From positions 1-62,607 of the forward strand of contig CAJFVT010000063.1 of the NCBI GenBank assembly GCA_904420525.1: a stretch of 62,607 nt of DNA, in the 5' to 3' direction. The notes under the pieces were generated by a model. It did no database searches. It was given only the letters and a program-made list of their open reading frames with translations, and had not been told where the DNA came from. Of the stretch, positions 11,254 to 21,684 are shown one piece after another; the stretch's first letter is position 1, and each line of letters begins with the position of its first letter. Source of the DNA: an uncultured Clostridia bacterium (GTDB lineage: Bacteria; Bacillota; Clostridia; UBA1381). Made by a program: the position numbers and the translations under genes.

Positions 11254-12771
11254 TTAGCTCCGCACACCTGCTCCCGCAAAGAAGCGGCGCGCTGCACCTA
11301 TTATTTTTGAACGCAGTTCATCTGTGAGAACCTTCTTTTCCGCAAGCTCCGAAACCAACGCGCTTTCCTCTCTGTCGAAAAATGCAAGCATCTCGCCCTG
11401 CTTCTTTTTAATGTTCTCTGTATTGACGTCAATGAACAGCCTTTCGGTTGCCGCGACAAGCGTTATTACCTGATGCTCCATACTCATAGGATGCTCCAAG
11501 GGCTGCTTCAGCAGCTCCATCAGTCCTTTTCCGTACTTGAGCTGATTTTGCGTGCTGTCGTCAAGATCCGACGCGAACTGTGTAAATATTTCCATCTCAC
11601 GATACTGCGCAAGATCGATACGTATGCTGCCTGACGCTTTTTTCATCGCCTTTGTCTGAGCGGCACCGCCGACACGCGATACGGAAAGCCCGACGTTTAC
11701 CGCAGGCCTCATACCTGAGAAGAACAGGCTGCTCTCAAGGAATATCTGTCCATCCGTTATGGATATTACATTTGTAGGGATATATGCGGCAACATCGCCC
11801 GCCTGAGTCTCTATTATAGGCAGAGCCGTTATTGAGCCGCCTCCAAGCTTGTCGCTCAGCTTGCTCGAACGTTCGAGAAGTCTTGAATGAAGATAGAACA
11901 CATCGCCCGGATATGCCTCACGTCCGGGCGAACGCTCCAAAAGCAGCGAAAGCTCACGGTACGCAACAGCATGCTTTGACAGATCGTCATATACTATCAA
12001 AACATCCTTGCCCTTATACATGAAGTATTCCGCAAGAGCCGTTCCCGCATATGGCGCGACAAACTGCACCGGAGAAGGCTCACTCGCCGTTGCGCTTACA
12101 ACTATCGAATAGTCAAGCGCGCCGTGCTCTTTGAGCGTTCCGACAAGCTTTGCCACTGTTGACGCCTTCTGTCCTATCGACACATATATGCATATTACAT
12201 CCTTGCCCTTCTGATTTAGAATGGTATCAAGGGCTATGGAGGTTTTACCGGTCTGTCTGTCACCGATTATAAGCTCTCGCTGTCCCCTTCCTATTGGGAA
12301 CATGGAGTCAATGGACAGTATGCCGGTCTCAAGCGGCTGGCACACCGACTGCCTGTCAAGGATACCCGGCGCCGGACGCTCTATAGGATAATAATCATCG
12401 GCCTCGATCTCGCCGCAGCCGTCTATAGGATCGCCGAGAGGATTTACGACACGGCCTATAAATCCTTCGCCTACCGGTATACCTGCCATCTTTTCCGTTC
12501 TGGTGACCTTTGTACCCTCCTTGATCGTTCCTTCAAGATCAAAAAGTATACATCCTATATCATTTCGCCTTATATCCTGGACCATGCCCTTTACGCCGTT
12601 CTCGAATACGACGATCTCGCCGTACATGGCATGGTCTATACCGTATATCGAAGCTATACCGTCGCCGACATGCGTTACAGTACCCACTTCACGGTTTTTC
12701 TTTTCCAATTCATAATTTTCTATTTCACTTTTTAAAACAGCAACTATCTGTTCTGAACTGATAGAACTCAA
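11254..12771 (-). CDS. atpA: F-type ATP synthase alpha subunit
   Basis: [72 protein letters not shown]. Confidence 0.99.
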   Translation of the reverse strand: MSSISSEQIVAVLKSEIENYELEKKNREVGTVTHVGDGIASIYGIDHAMYGEIVVFENGVKGMVQDIRRNDIGCILFDLEGTIKEGTKVTRTEKMAGIPVGEGFIGRVVNPLGDPIDGCGEIEADDYYPIERPAPGILDRQSVCQPLETGILSIDSMFPIGRGQRELIIGDRQTGKTSIALDTILNQKGKDVICIYVSIGQKASTVAKLVGTLKEHGALDYSIVVSATASEPSPVQFVAPYAGTALAEYFMYKGKDVLIVYDDLSKHAVAYRELSLLLERSPGREAYPGDVFYLHSRLLERSSKLSDKLGGGSITALPIIETQAGDVAAYIPTNVISITDGQIFLESSLFFSGMRPAVNVGLSVSRVGGAAQTKAMKKASGSIRIDLAQYREMEIFTQFASDLDDSTQNQLKYGKGLMELLKQPLEHPMSMEHQVITLVAATERLFIDVNTENIKKKQGEMLAFFDREESALVSELAEKKVLTDELRSKIIGAARRFFAGAGVRS

Positions 12772-12777
12772 AATCGC

Positions 12778-13290
12778 TCACCTCCGAATTAATTTCTGAC
12801 TCAATCCCGCCAAACGACCTCTTACACTGTAGTCGATCTCCTCATCTCCGGCTTTTATTATAAACCCGCCGATAAGGCTTTCGTCCCGGGTGAGCTTTAG
12901 ATCTACTTCCTGCCTGCCCCAGATCTTCATTAGCCTGCGCTTTATTCCTTCAAGCTGCTGCTCCGTAGGCGGCGCGGAATATATAAGCTCGGCGCTCAGC
13001 ACTCCGCGCGCATTCCGTTCCAGCTCGCAGTATGCTTCATATATATCATAAAACAGCGCCGTACTGCCGTAGTCTGTCAGCAGCTTCAGAAAATTCCTCA
13101 GCGCTTCCGGAAACAGCTTATCTATTATATTGTGCTTTGCCGCCGCCTTTACCGCTGGACTGCAAAGAGCCTCCATAAGCTCCGGAGCAGCTTCAAAGAT
13201 CTCCTTAGCTGTGTTGAGATCATCAATGGAAATGCCCAGCTCAAATATAGCTCTTGCGTAGTTATTTGCCGTCTGACTCATTTCCATCAC
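12778..13290 (-). CDS. atpH: F-type ATP synthase delta subunit
   Basis: QTANNYARAIFELGIS; C-term DESLIGGFIIKAGDEEIDYSVRGRLAGL; synteny. Confidence 0.95.
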   Translation of the reverse strand: MMEMSQTANNYARAIFELGISIDDLNTAKEIFEAAPELMEALCSPAVKAAAKHNIIDKLFPEALRNFLKLLTDYGSTALFYDIYEAYCELERNARGVLSAELIYSAPPTEQQLEGIKRRLMKIWGRQEVDLKLTRDESLIGGFIIKAGDEEIDYSVRGRLAGLSQKLIRR

Positions 13291-13765
13291 CTGATTCCGT
13301 CAAAAATTTTTCATAAAGCGAATCGTTTATATCAGAGAGATCGCTGCTTTCGAGCACTTTTCTTGCCGTATCGACCGCCAGAGAGGCTACCTGAGAACGA
13401 ATGCCCTGCATCGTGCTGTTTCTTTCATCCTCAATGCTCCTGCGCGCATCCTTTAAAATACGCGCAGCCTCTGTATTGGCCTCTGCCACAAGCTTATCAT
13501 ACTCGACCTTAGCAGTTTTCTTCGCCGTTTCTATCATGCTTTCCGATTCAGCGCTCGCATTGCTGAGCTTTTCCTGCCATTCCTTTTCAAGCGCTTTCGC
13601 ATTTTTCTCGGATACCGCGGCATTCTTGAGCCCCGACTCGATGATAGACTGGCGTTCCTCAATGATATTCTTGATCGGCTTTACGAACACCTTACGCATT
13701 ATAATATATAGAACGATCAGGTTTATCAGAATAAAAACCGCATCCCAAGGGATAATATTAAGCAT
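13262..13765 (-). CDS. atpF: F-type ATP synthase b subunit
   Basis: N-terminal TM plus long charged helix; between atpE and atpH. Confidence 0.95.
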   Translation of the reverse strand: MLNIIPWDAVFILINLIVLYIIMRKVFVKPIKNIIEERQSIIESGLKNAAVSEKNAKALEKEWQEKLSNASAESESMIETAKKTAKVEYDKLVAEANTEAARILKDARRSIEDERNSTMQGIRSQVASLAVDTARKVLESSDLSDINDSLYEKFLTESGDGNESDGK

Positions 13766-13816
13766 ACCCGCTCGTCCTCCTTCCGGTATAATGATTGATC
13801 AATTTTAATCAGACTA

Positions 13817-14044
13817 TTATTTCACCAAAAGGATGATAAGCGCGATAACAAAACCGTAGATCGCCGTTGCCTCTGCAAGCGCACAGCCGAGAAGAAGGTT
13901 CTTTGTTACCTTAGAATCAGCCTCAGGCTGTCTTGCGACCGCTTCAACAGCGCTTGCCGCTGCCTTGCCTATGCCAAGTCCTGCTCCCATACACGGGAAA
14001 GCCACCGCGATAGCTGCTGCTATAATTGTCAATAAAGATTCCAT
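13817..14044 (-). CDS. atpE: F-type ATP synthase c subunit
   Basis: GAGLGIGKAAASAVEAVARQPEA... AEATAIYGFVIALIILL. Confidence 0.97.
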   Translation of the reverse strand: MESLLTIIAAAIAVAFPCMGAGLGIGKAAASAVEAVARQPEADSKVTKNLLLGCALAEATAIYGFVIALIILLVK

Positions 14045-14126
14045 AATGATACACTCCTTATCAGTTATAATTCAGCGTTTGCTGCACCGCGGCTTTATCG
14101 CGGTCTGCACGCCTTAGTTGAAAAAT

Positions 14127-14819
14127 TTATTCTACAGCCTCCTGTATGTACAGTGCTGTAAGAAACGTAAATACATATGCCTGTATACATCCGTCAAAAA
14201 AATCAAAATACAGGCTGACCACCGACGGCAGCACCACCGGCACCACCGCTTCTATAAGCTTCATTACTACGAATGCGCCGAGAACGTTTCCGAAAAGACG
14301 CATACAGAGCGACAGAGGCTTTATGCCAAGCTCCAGTATATTTATGGGAAGCACTATCGGAGTCGGACTGGCAAACGATTTCAGCCACCCCTTCGTTTTC
14401 TTAGCCTTTATTCCCGCTATCTGGATGATGACTATCGACATTATCGCCAGCACGCCTGTAAGCGTTACATCCTTAGTAGGAGGCTTTACTCCAAATATGC
14501 CAAATATATTTGAAATGCCTATAAATATTATCATTATTACAAGATATGGAACAAAGGCCTCGCCTCTCTCTCCGACAAGCTCCCTGAAAAATCCGTATAT
14601 CTTCGAATACGCCGCTTCAACTATCAGCTGACGCTTAGAGCAGTTCTCTACCTTCAGATTTCTTGTCAGCAAAAATCCGCCTATGATCATAACCGCCATT
14701 ATGATCCACATGACCACGACAGTCTCAGTTACCGGGATACCTCCGAACAGCGGTATGTTGAACAAGACTTCAACTTCCAGCTCTTCGGTTATTACCGAAC
14801 CAATATCCATCTTCCCCAT
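14127..14819 (-). CDS. atpB: F-type ATP synthase a subunit
   Basis: ILELGIKPLSLCMRLFGNVLGAFVVM; start moved from the ORF track (14870) to MGKMDIG. Confidence 0.93.
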   Translation of the reverse strand: MGKMDIGSVITEELEVEVLFNIPLFGGIPVTETVVVMWIIMAVMIIGGFLLTRNLKVENCSKRQLIVEAAYSKIYGFFRELVGERGEAFVPYLVIMIIFIGISNIFGIFGVKPPTKDVTLTGVLAIMSIVIIQIAGIKAKKTKGWLKSFASPTPIVLPINILELGIKPLSLCMRLFGNVLGAFVVMKLIEAVVPVVLPSVVSLYFDFFDGCIQAYVFTFLTALYIQEAVE

Positions 14820-14888
14820 CTTCCTTTCCGGATGCCTCGGCACGTCTCCAGAGGCGCCGCACCGCAGCACTTTTTAAATATTCGCAGC

Positions 14889-14921
14889 GTATAATTACTT
14901 ACGATGACAGAGTAATTATAC
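14889..14921. promoter_or_regulatory. 11-bp perfect inverted repeat overlapping the atp promoter -10
   Basis: GTATAATTACT-tacgatgacag-AGTAATTATAC. Confidence 0.75.
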
Positions 14922-14943
14922 ACCATAGCTTACAAAACTTCAA
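14915..14943 (-). promoter_or_regulatory. Predicted sigma-A promoter of the atp operon
   Basis: minus strand TTGAAG-N17-TATAAT. Confidence 0.65.
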
Positions 14944-15025
14944 TAGACATTTGAATTGAAAAAGTGACTGTTATAAAATCAATAATGAGCGCATTGCACA
15001 AAAATGCATAATTCTTCACACATAT

Positions 15026-15736
15026 TCATATATCGCTCCGTATACCTATTTTTTCACAAAGCCAGCCCTTTTCCGCCTCGAAAATATCTCCCGGAGCGCT
15101 GTCCTCAGGCAATGCAAGAGAGCCTATCGCTACTCTTTTAAGATAGATCACCTTCTTGCCAGCCCTCTCAGCCATACGCTTTACCTGATGATATTTTCCC
15201 TCTGCTATCTCTATAAATACTTCCCTCGGATCCGCGCATATCTCAAGCCTCGCAGGCATAGCTGTAAAATCCTTGAATTTCATCCCAGCTTCAAACAACG
15301 CCTTATCCTTCTCCTCCGCAGGCGTGTCGAGCCTTGCGAAGTAACGCTTATATACGTTTTTCTTAGGCGATGCGACCGCATGCGCAAAGCCCCCGTCATT
15401 CGTGAGCAGCAGCAGTCCCTCGGTATCTACATCCAGTCTTCCGACCGGAAACACACCATAATGCGCATACTTCTCTCCCGCAAGCTCTGTAACACACGGA
15501 TATCTTTTATCCTCCGATGCACTGACATATCCCGCGGGCTTATTAAGTACAAGATAGACATATCTTTTATATTCTATCCTCTCACCTCTTACCTCCGCAA
15601 TATCCTGCTCGTTAACCTGCTGCTCCGGTCTTGAGGCAGCAGCACCGTTTACAAAAACCTCACCGGCTTTTATGAGCCTTTTTATTTCTTTTCTCGAAAG
15701 CGAGGTGGACTCTGACAAAAATTTATCCAATCTCAT
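15026..15736 (-). CDS. rsuA: 16S rRNA pseudouridine synthase (RsuA family)
   Basis: S4 domain MRLDKFLSESTSLSRKEIKRLIKAGEVFVNG; GRLDVDTEGLLLLTNDG; KYHQVKRM. Confidence 0.93.
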   Translation of the reverse strand: MRLDKFLSESTSLSRKEIKRLIKAGEVFVNGAAASRPEQQVNEQDIAEVRGERIEYKRYVYLVLNKPAGYVSASEDKRYPCVTELAGEKYAHYGVFPVGRLDVDTEGLLLLTNDGGFAHAVASPKKNVYKRYFARLDTPAEEKDKALFEAGMKFKDFTAMPARLEICADPREVFIEIAEGKYHQVKRMAERAGKKVIYLKRVAIGSLALPEDSAPGDIFEAEKGWLCEKIGIRSDI

Positions 15737-15815
15737 GACAAAACTCCAGCAAAATCTTTTTTTCTGTACATCTGAACAGCCCTTATTTGGTATTTTTTAG
15801 ATGAATAATTATTCA

Positions 15816-17186
15816 TTATTTCCCTACGCAAAAATTATGAAAGATATCATTAACTACCGATTCAGAAACAGTCTCTCCTGTGATCTCACCAAGGCTGCCG
15901 ATCGCCGCAGAAATATCAATTGACACAATATCCGCCGGCATTCCCGAAGCCGAAGCCTCTTCAGCCCTATCTAGCGACTCCCAGGCGTCTCTCAGCGCCG
16001 ATTTGTGCCGCATATTTGTGATCACCGCGCCGTTTTCGCTCTCAAGCCTATCGACCCTGCAAAGTCTTTCTATCTCCGCGGCAAGCTCCTCGGTTCCGGC
16101 GCCTGTCTTAGCGCTTATCTCTATCACCGCGCTTTCTCCGGCAAGCTCTCTGCTCAGACCTGCTCCGCCCCCGTACACATCGGTTTTGTTGAGAAGTATT
16201 ATCCTGTTTTTCCCCTCTGATGCGCGAAGCACCGCAAGATCATCCTCATCCGGCTCCTTTCCTATATCCATTACCACAAGCACAATATCCGCTGAATCGA
16301 GATACTGTTTTGAACGCTCAACACCGATCCTCTCGACTGTGTCATCCGTATCGCGTATCCCCGCCGTGTCCGAAAGCAGCAGCGGTATACCGTTTATACT
16401 AACGCTCTCTTCTATAACATCGCGCGTAGTCCCTGCTATATCCGTAACAATAGCGCGGTCCTCATTCATCAGCTGATTGAGCAGCGATGACTTCCCCACA
16501 TTAGGTTTTCCGACAATAGCCGTACGTATTCCTTCCTTTATTATTCTGCCGCGGTCCGCGGTTTCAAGCAGCTTTTTTACCTGCTCCTTAGCTCTGACAC
16601 ATTCATTTTTTATGTCATCAATAGTGACATCCTCCAATTCCTCATCAGGATAATCGATAAGTACCTGCATACGCGCTGTGAGATGGACCAGCGAGTCTCT
16701 TATACCTTTGATCGCCTCCGACAGTCTGCCTCCCAGCTGTGAGACCGCGCTGCGGCGCGCCAGCTCATTCGACGCATTGATCACATCTATAACAGCCTCG
16801 GCCTGTGATAGATCTATCCTGCCGTTCATGAATGCGCGCTTCGTAAATTCTCCCGGCTCCGCAGGATATGCTCCCGCCGCAATAACGGTGTCAAGGACAG
16901 CGCGGGTCACGGCTCCTCCGCCATGCGTGCTTATTTCCACCACATCCTCACGCGTGAATGTCTTGGGTGCCCGCATCACAGTGACGAGCACCTCATCCAT
17001 TACTCGCCCTGACTTATTTACTATATGCCCGTAATGCACGGTATGCGACGGCACCCTGCTGAGATCCGCGCCGCGGAAAACAGCATTGACCAGCTCGACC
17101 GAGTTATTGCCGCTCACCCTTATCACGGCAATGCCGCCCGTTCCCACCGGCGTTGATACCGCCGCTATAGTTCTGCTGTATAACAT
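15816..17186 (-). CDS. mnmE: tRNA uridine-5-carboxymethylaminomethyl modification GTPase
   Basis: AIVGKPNVGKSSLLNQLMNEDRAIVTDIAGTTRD; C-term HNFCVGK. Confidence 0.98.
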   Translation of the reverse strand: MLYSRTIAAVSTPVGTGGIAVIRVSGNNSVELVNAVFRGADLSRVPSHTVHYGHIVNKSGRVMDEVLVTVMRAPKTFTREDVVEISTHGGGAVTRAVLDTVIAAGAYPAEPGEFTKRAFMNGRIDLSQAEAVIDVINASNELARRSAVSQLGGRLSEAIKGIRDSLVHLTARMQVLIDYPDEELEDVTIDDIKNECVRAKEQVKKLLETADRGRIIKEGIRTAIVGKPNVGKSSLLNQLMNEDRAIVTDIAGTTRDVIEESVSINGIPLLLSDTAGIRDTDDTVERIGVERSKQYLDSADIVLVVMDIGKEPDEDDLAVLRASEGKNRIILLNKTDVYGGGAGLSRELAGESAVIEISAKTGAGTEELAAEIERLCRVDRLESENGAVITNMRHKSALRDAWESLDRAEEASASGMPADIVSIDISAAIGSLGEITGETVSESVVNDIFHNFCVGK

Positions 17187-17245
17187 AAAATATTCCTCCT
17201 GAAAACATATAGAGCGGCATCACTCCCTGATACCGCTCCATTGCA

Positions 17246-18088
17246 TTATCGTATTCTTTCTTTAATTTTCTCAAGCAATCCATACGGCACACAGCCTCCG
17301 TTCACGGTCCCGATCTTCACGTCCGGCTTGTTTTCACCGTGAAAATCACTGCCTCCGCTGATGAGCAGTCCCGTCCGCTTTGCTATTCTCATACACATAT
17401 CTGTCTGAGCATCCGAATATCTGCTGTAAAGACACTCCATAGCGTCCAGTCCGGCATCCTTGAGCCGTTTCGCCATTGCCTCCAATGCTTCCTCAGTATC
17501 CTCGGTATAGACCGGATGAGCCCAAACTGCGGCTCCGCCGCAATTCTTTATAAGCGATATGCTCTCTTCAGGAGTAAGCGAAAATCTTTTCACATAATAA
17601 GGCATCCCGCGCCCTATCATTGTACTGAATACCTCATCCACACTTGCCGCATACCCTTTTTCCACCAGAGCCTTTGCTATATGCACTCTTCCGATCGTAT
17701 CCGGTGTGCTGTCAGTCGAGAAACTGCATGCGTCAGCCATAGTTATATAAAATCCGCCTTCACGCAGTTTTTTGACCATTTCGATATTTCTGAGCTTTCT
17801 GCCCTCCCGGATCCTTTCAAGCTTCGCTGACATATCAGCTCCGCCGACATAAAGCCCTACTATATGAAGCTCATGCTTGTATTTAGCGCTTATTTCAACT
17901 CCCGGTATGCCTTCAATGCCTAATGCTTCACATTCACTGACAAATTCCTCAGCGCCCTCCATTGAGTCATGATCAGTTATGGCCGCCGCCCTCAATCCTG
18001 CCTCGGCGCACGCCGCCGCAAGCTCCTTTGGAGTCAGCGTGCCATCGGACCTTGCCGAATGCATATGAAGATCTATTTTATCTGTCAT
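17246..18088 (-). CDS. PHP-domain phosphoesterase
   Basis: [38 protein letters not shown]. Confidence 0.93.
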   Translation of the reverse strand: MTDKIDLHMHSARSDGTLTPKELAAACAEAGLRAAAITDHDSMEGAEEFVSECEALGIEGIPGVEISAKYKHELHIVGLYVGGADMSAKLERIREGRKLRNIEMVKKLREGGFYITMADACSFSTDSTPDTIGRVHIAKALVEKGYAASVDEVFSTMIGRGMPYYVKRFSLTPEESISLIKNCGGAAVWAHPVYTEDTEEALEAMAKRLKDAGLDAMECLYSRYSDAQTDMCMRIAKRTGLLISGGSDFHGENKPDVKIGTVNGGCVPYGLLEKIKERIR

Positions 18089-18533
18089 TTATAAGCCCCT
18101 TCAGCTCCTCCATGAACGTGTTAAGATCATCAAACTGCTTGTACACTGAAGCGAAGCGGACATACGCCACCTCGTCAAGATCACGGAGCTTTTTCATAAC
18201 AAGCTCACCGATACGCGTGGATTTTACCTCACGCTCCATCGACTGACTGAGCTCGCTTTCAATGTCATCGGTTATACGTTCCATCTGCGCCAGCGAGATC
18301 GGACGCTTTTCACATGCTGTCATTATCCCCTTAAGGACCTTGTTTCTGTTAAACGGCTGTCTTGAGTCATCCTTTTTTACAACTACAAGCGCGATGGATT
18401 CAAGCTTTTCATAGGTAGTAAATCTTTTGCCGCATTTGAGGCATTCACGTCTGCGGCGTATAGAGTTATTTTCCTCGGTAGGTCTTGAATCAATGACCTT
18501 GCTTTCAATAAATGAACAATACGGACATCTCAT
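18078..18533 (-). CDS. nrdR: Transcriptional repressor NrdR
   Basis: [42 protein letters not shown] plus ATP-cone. Confidence 0.98.
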   Translation of the reverse strand: MRCPYCSFIESKVIDSRPTEENNSIRRRRECLKCGKRFTTYEKLESIALVVVKKDDSRQPFNRNKVLKGIMTACEKRPISLAQMERITDDIESELSQSMEREVKSTRIGELVMKKLRDLDEVAYVRFASVYKQFDDLNTFMEELKGLINDR

Positions 18534-18597
18534 TGTATAACCTTTCCTTTCCGTCTGCTGCAGTTTATCTTAACATCGTGTTTATTATAGCACAATC

Positions 18598-18861
18598 TTA
18601 TTCATTTTTCAAGTATTTTTCGCCAAAAATCAAGGAATTTACCAATATAAATTCTCTTCCGACCGCTGTTATGGCATTCCACGGCACTTCTATCTCACCA
18701 AATCCGAATAATTTTGACAAAAAACCACCGCGCCGGCGTATTATAACATATGTTATAGAGCCGTCTCTTTCGTCTATCTCCACATCTGAGACTGTACCCA
18801 GACGTTCAGCGCTATTCACATCTATAACGATCCTCTGCCTCAGATTATAACCGCGAAACAT
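18598..18861 (-). CDS. YlmC/YmxH-family PRC-barrel protein
   Basis: LRQRIVIDVNSAERLGTVSDVEIDERDGSITYVIIRRRGG...EVPWNAITAVGREFILV. Confidence 0.85.
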   Translation of the reverse strand: MFRGYNLRQRIVIDVNSAERLGTVSDVEIDERDGSITYVIIRRRGGFLSKLFGFGEIEVPWNAITAVGREFILVNSLIFGEKYLKNE

Positions 18862-18973
18862 TTATGCCTCCTCTTCCATGCGCCTGCGGCCGCAAATCCG
18901 TATTTCCGGCCATACTGCATTTCGAAAAATGAAAACACCGCCCGTTTATCTTATTACAGAAAACCATATAATA

Positions 18974-19591
18974 TTACTTCTTTTTTTTGCCTGACTGACC
19001 ATTCAGTCTAAGCTGAACAAATATGCCTGCCGCTGTTATGACCGCTGCCGACAGCCACATGCGCAGATCCGCAAAATAAACGCCAAATAACGCTAATACG
19101 CTTATTGAGGTTATAAGCCCGCCGGCTGCTGCCGTTATAACCATGACAATATATTTAGACCGGACCGCTGCGAGTATACCAAGGATAAATCCCGCAAGCA
19201 GATCAAAGAATACAAGTGTATTCTCTGTTATCCTTGTGCTGTCTATGTAAAGCTCTGAGGTTATAGTAAAAGCGATGAAAAACCCCAGAACTCCTATACC
19301 TATAAAATAACCTACACTTTTAACAAACCGCACAAGCAGCAGAAGCGCAGTCCCTCCAAGAAATGCGGTTATAAGCATAACTATAAAGCTGTCGAAAGCC
19401 AAAAGCCCTAATGCCGCTCCTCCCATTATGCCAGACGCAGCGGCAAAGAAGGATACGAGCCACACCATGACCTGCTGACCGCGAAGCGTTATAAGTATCC
19501 CCAAAAGAGCGGCTATTATAAAAATAATGCCGACCATAACGCTCCCGCCCGCGCCAAATCTTGATGTAAAAAAATCCACTACATGACTCAT
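18974..19591 (-). CDS. Multi-pass membrane protein, DUF4203-like
   Basis: about seven hydrophobic segments; FFAAASGIMGGAALGLLAF. Confidence 0.65.
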   Translation of the reverse strand: MSHVVDFFTSRFGAGGSVMVGIIFIIAALLGILITLRGQQVMVWLVSFFAAASGIMGGAALGLLAFDSFIVMLITAFLGGTALLLLVRFVKSVGYFIGIGVLGFFIAFTITSELYIDSTRITENTLVFFDLLAGFILGILAAVRSKYIVMVITAAAGGLITSISVLALFGVYFADLRMWLSAAVITAAGIFVQLRLNGQSGKKKK

Positions 19592-20193
19592 TTGTCCTTT
19601 TCACCTCTCCTAGGATCTGAGCTTGCCTCTGTATCCTTCTGCTCTGCTGCCCTGTATGCTCTTTTTACCGCGGCACTGCAAAGCAATGCTGTGACCATAC
19701 CTGTCACTGCACCGAAGAATACATCGCTCGGATAATGAACACCGAGATAGAGCCTTGAAAATGCTATCAGGACCGCAAGCACTGCCGCCGGCACAGCTAT
19801 CTTTTTAGGCGCTCCCCCAAATATTGCCGCAGCTGCCGCTGCAAAGGCTGCCGCGGTATGTCCGGACGGGAACGATGGATCCATCGGCTTGTCCACCAGC
19901 GGCATAAGCCCGGCTACTACCTCATACGGCCTTATCCTTCCAAATATATTTTTAAGAACAAGATTATTTATTATAAATACCGATATGAGCGATACCGCTG
20001 TGCATATGCCCGCCCTGCGCGTCTTTTTTACGAGCAGCAGAAGCAGCGACAATACTATCCATATAAACCCTGCGTTGCCCAAACTCGTTACAGCTCTGAA
20101 AAATGCTGTCGCTCCATCACATCGTAAATGTTCCTGGATCCACATGATCATTTCTGAATCGATGCCCTGTATCAGCTCCATCATTATCACCAT
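19588..20193 (-). CDS. PAP2-family phosphatase
   Basis: KNIFGRIRPYE... PSFPSGHTAAAFAAA... SRLYLGVHYPSDV. Confidence 0.92.
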   Translation of the reverse strand: MVIMMELIQGIDSEMIMWIQEHLRCDGATAFFRAVTSLGNAGFIWIVLSLLLLLVKKTRRAGICTAVSLISVFIINNLVLKNIFGRIRPYEVVAGLMPLVDKPMDPSFPSGHTAAAFAAAAAAIFGGAPKKIAVPAAVLAVLIAFSRLYLGVHYPSDVFFGAVTGMVTALLCSAAVKRAYRAAEQKDTEASSDPRRGEKDK

Positions 20194-20205
20194 TATCCCT
20201 CAGCT

Positions 20206-20250
20206 ATAAAAACACGGGGGCTGTCGCTTTAATAAAATGCAGCAGCCCCT
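20206..20250 (-). terminator. Terminator after nfnB (GGGGCTGCYGC stem family)
   Basis: minus strand GGGGCTGCTGCatttt...GCGACAGCCCCcgtgttttta. Confidence 0.75.
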
Positions 20251-20267
20251 TGATATCATTCTTGTCC

Positions 20268-21656
20268 TCAGCTGTTAAGCTCCCTGTCTATCGCCTCGGC
20301 GGCCTTCTTTCCCGCTCCCATAGCAAGAATTACAGTAGCAGCTCCGGTTACAACGTCTCCTCCGGCATATACCCTTGCCTTTGTAGTCTTTCCGTTATCA
20401 TCAGCAATAATACATCCTTTTCTGTTTGTGTCAAGTCCCTCGGTGGTCTGTCTGATAAGCGGATTAGGCGACTGTCCGATCGCAACTACGACCGTATCCA
20501 TTTCAAGAAATTCCTCGCTCCCCTCGATAGGAACAGGACGGCGTCTGCCGCTTTCGTCAGGCTCGCCAAGCTCCATATGGATGACCTCCATACCTGTTAC
20601 CCAGCCTTCATCATTGCCGATTATCCTTGTCGGGTTCTGGAGCAGCTTGAATACGACTCCCTCCTGCTCAGCATGCTCTACCTCTTCAGCACGCGCAGGC
20701 AGCTCTTCCTTGCCTCGTCTGTATATTATGTAAACATTATCTGCACCCATACGTTTCGCGCATCTTGCGGCATCCATAGCAACGTTTCCGCCTCCAAGGA
20801 CAGCCACATTTTTACCTACGAACACAGGCGTGTCATATTCAGGGAACTTATACCCCTTCATAAGATTTATTCTTGTAAGGAACTCATTTGCCGAATATAC
20901 ACCGTTAAGGCTTTCTCCTTCTATACCCATAAAGTTTGGAAGACCTGCGCCTGAACCGATATAGACCGCGTCATAGCCCATATCATTCAGCAGCTCATCG
21001 ACCGTAAGTGTTCTTCCTATTATAACATCAGTCTCTATATCGACTCCAAGCTTTTCAAGATTGGATATCTCCTTCTGAACTATATCCTTGGGCAGCCTGA
21101 ACTCAGGTATACCATACATAAGCACGCCGCCGGCAGTATGAAATGCCTCATACACCGTTACCTTATATCCCATTTTTGCAAGATCTCCGGCAACTGTAAG
21201 TCCCGACGGTCCTGAACCGACAACAGCTACCTTTTTACCGTTAGGCTCGGGAACTTCTATCTTATCCTCAACATTTGCCATATGATAATCCGCGGCAAAG
21301 CGTTCAAGGCGTCCGATCGCCACAGGCTCTCCCTTGATGCCTCTTACGCATTTCGACTCACATTGCTTTTCCTGCGGACATACTCTTCCGCAAACAGCCG
21401 GAAGCGCATTTGTCTCCTTTATCTTCTGATAAGCGCCCTCGAAGTCTCCATCCTTCATATATGTTAAAAATTCCGGGATCTTTACCGATACCGGGCATCC
21501 CTGCATGCACGGCTTATTCTTGCAGTTCAGACAGCGCTGAGCCTCGTCCATAGCCGCCTCCGGAGTATATCCCAGAGTTACCTCCAGAAAATTTTTATTT
21601 CTGACGTCCGGCGCCTGCTCCGGCATCGGATTTTTATCCATTCTCATATTTGGCAT
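20268..21656 (-). CDS. NfnB/SudA-like NADPH oxidoreductase large subunit (GltD-like)
   Basis: CLNCKNKPCMQGCPVSVKIPEFL; VAVVGSGPSGLTVAGDLAKMGYKVTVYEA; VAVLGGGNVAMDAAR. Confidence 0.9.
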   Translation of the reverse strand: MPNMRMDKNPMPEQAPDVRNKNFLEVTLGYTPEAAMDEAQRCLNCKNKPCMQGCPVSVKIPEFLTYMKDGDFEGAYQKIKETNALPAVCGRVCPQEKQCESKCVRGIKGEPVAIGRLERFAADYHMANVEDKIEVPEPNGKKVAVVGSGPSGLTVAGDLAKMGYKVTVYEAFHTAGGVLMYGIPEFRLPKDIVQKEISNLEKLGVDIETDVIIGRTLTVDELLNDMGYDAVYIGSGAGLPNFMGIEGESLNGVYSANEFLTRINLMKGYKFPEYDTPVFVGKNVAVLGGGNVAMDAARCAKRMGADNVYIIYRRGKEELPARAEEVEHAEQEGVVFKLLQNPTRIIGNDEGWVTGMEVIHMELGEPDESGRRRPVPIEGSEEFLEMDTVVVAIGQSPNPLIRQTTEGLDTNRKGCIIADDNGKTTKARVYAGGDVVTGAATVILAMGAGKKAAEAIDRELNS

Positions 21657-21684
21657 GATACAATACTCCTTTCACTAAAAATGC

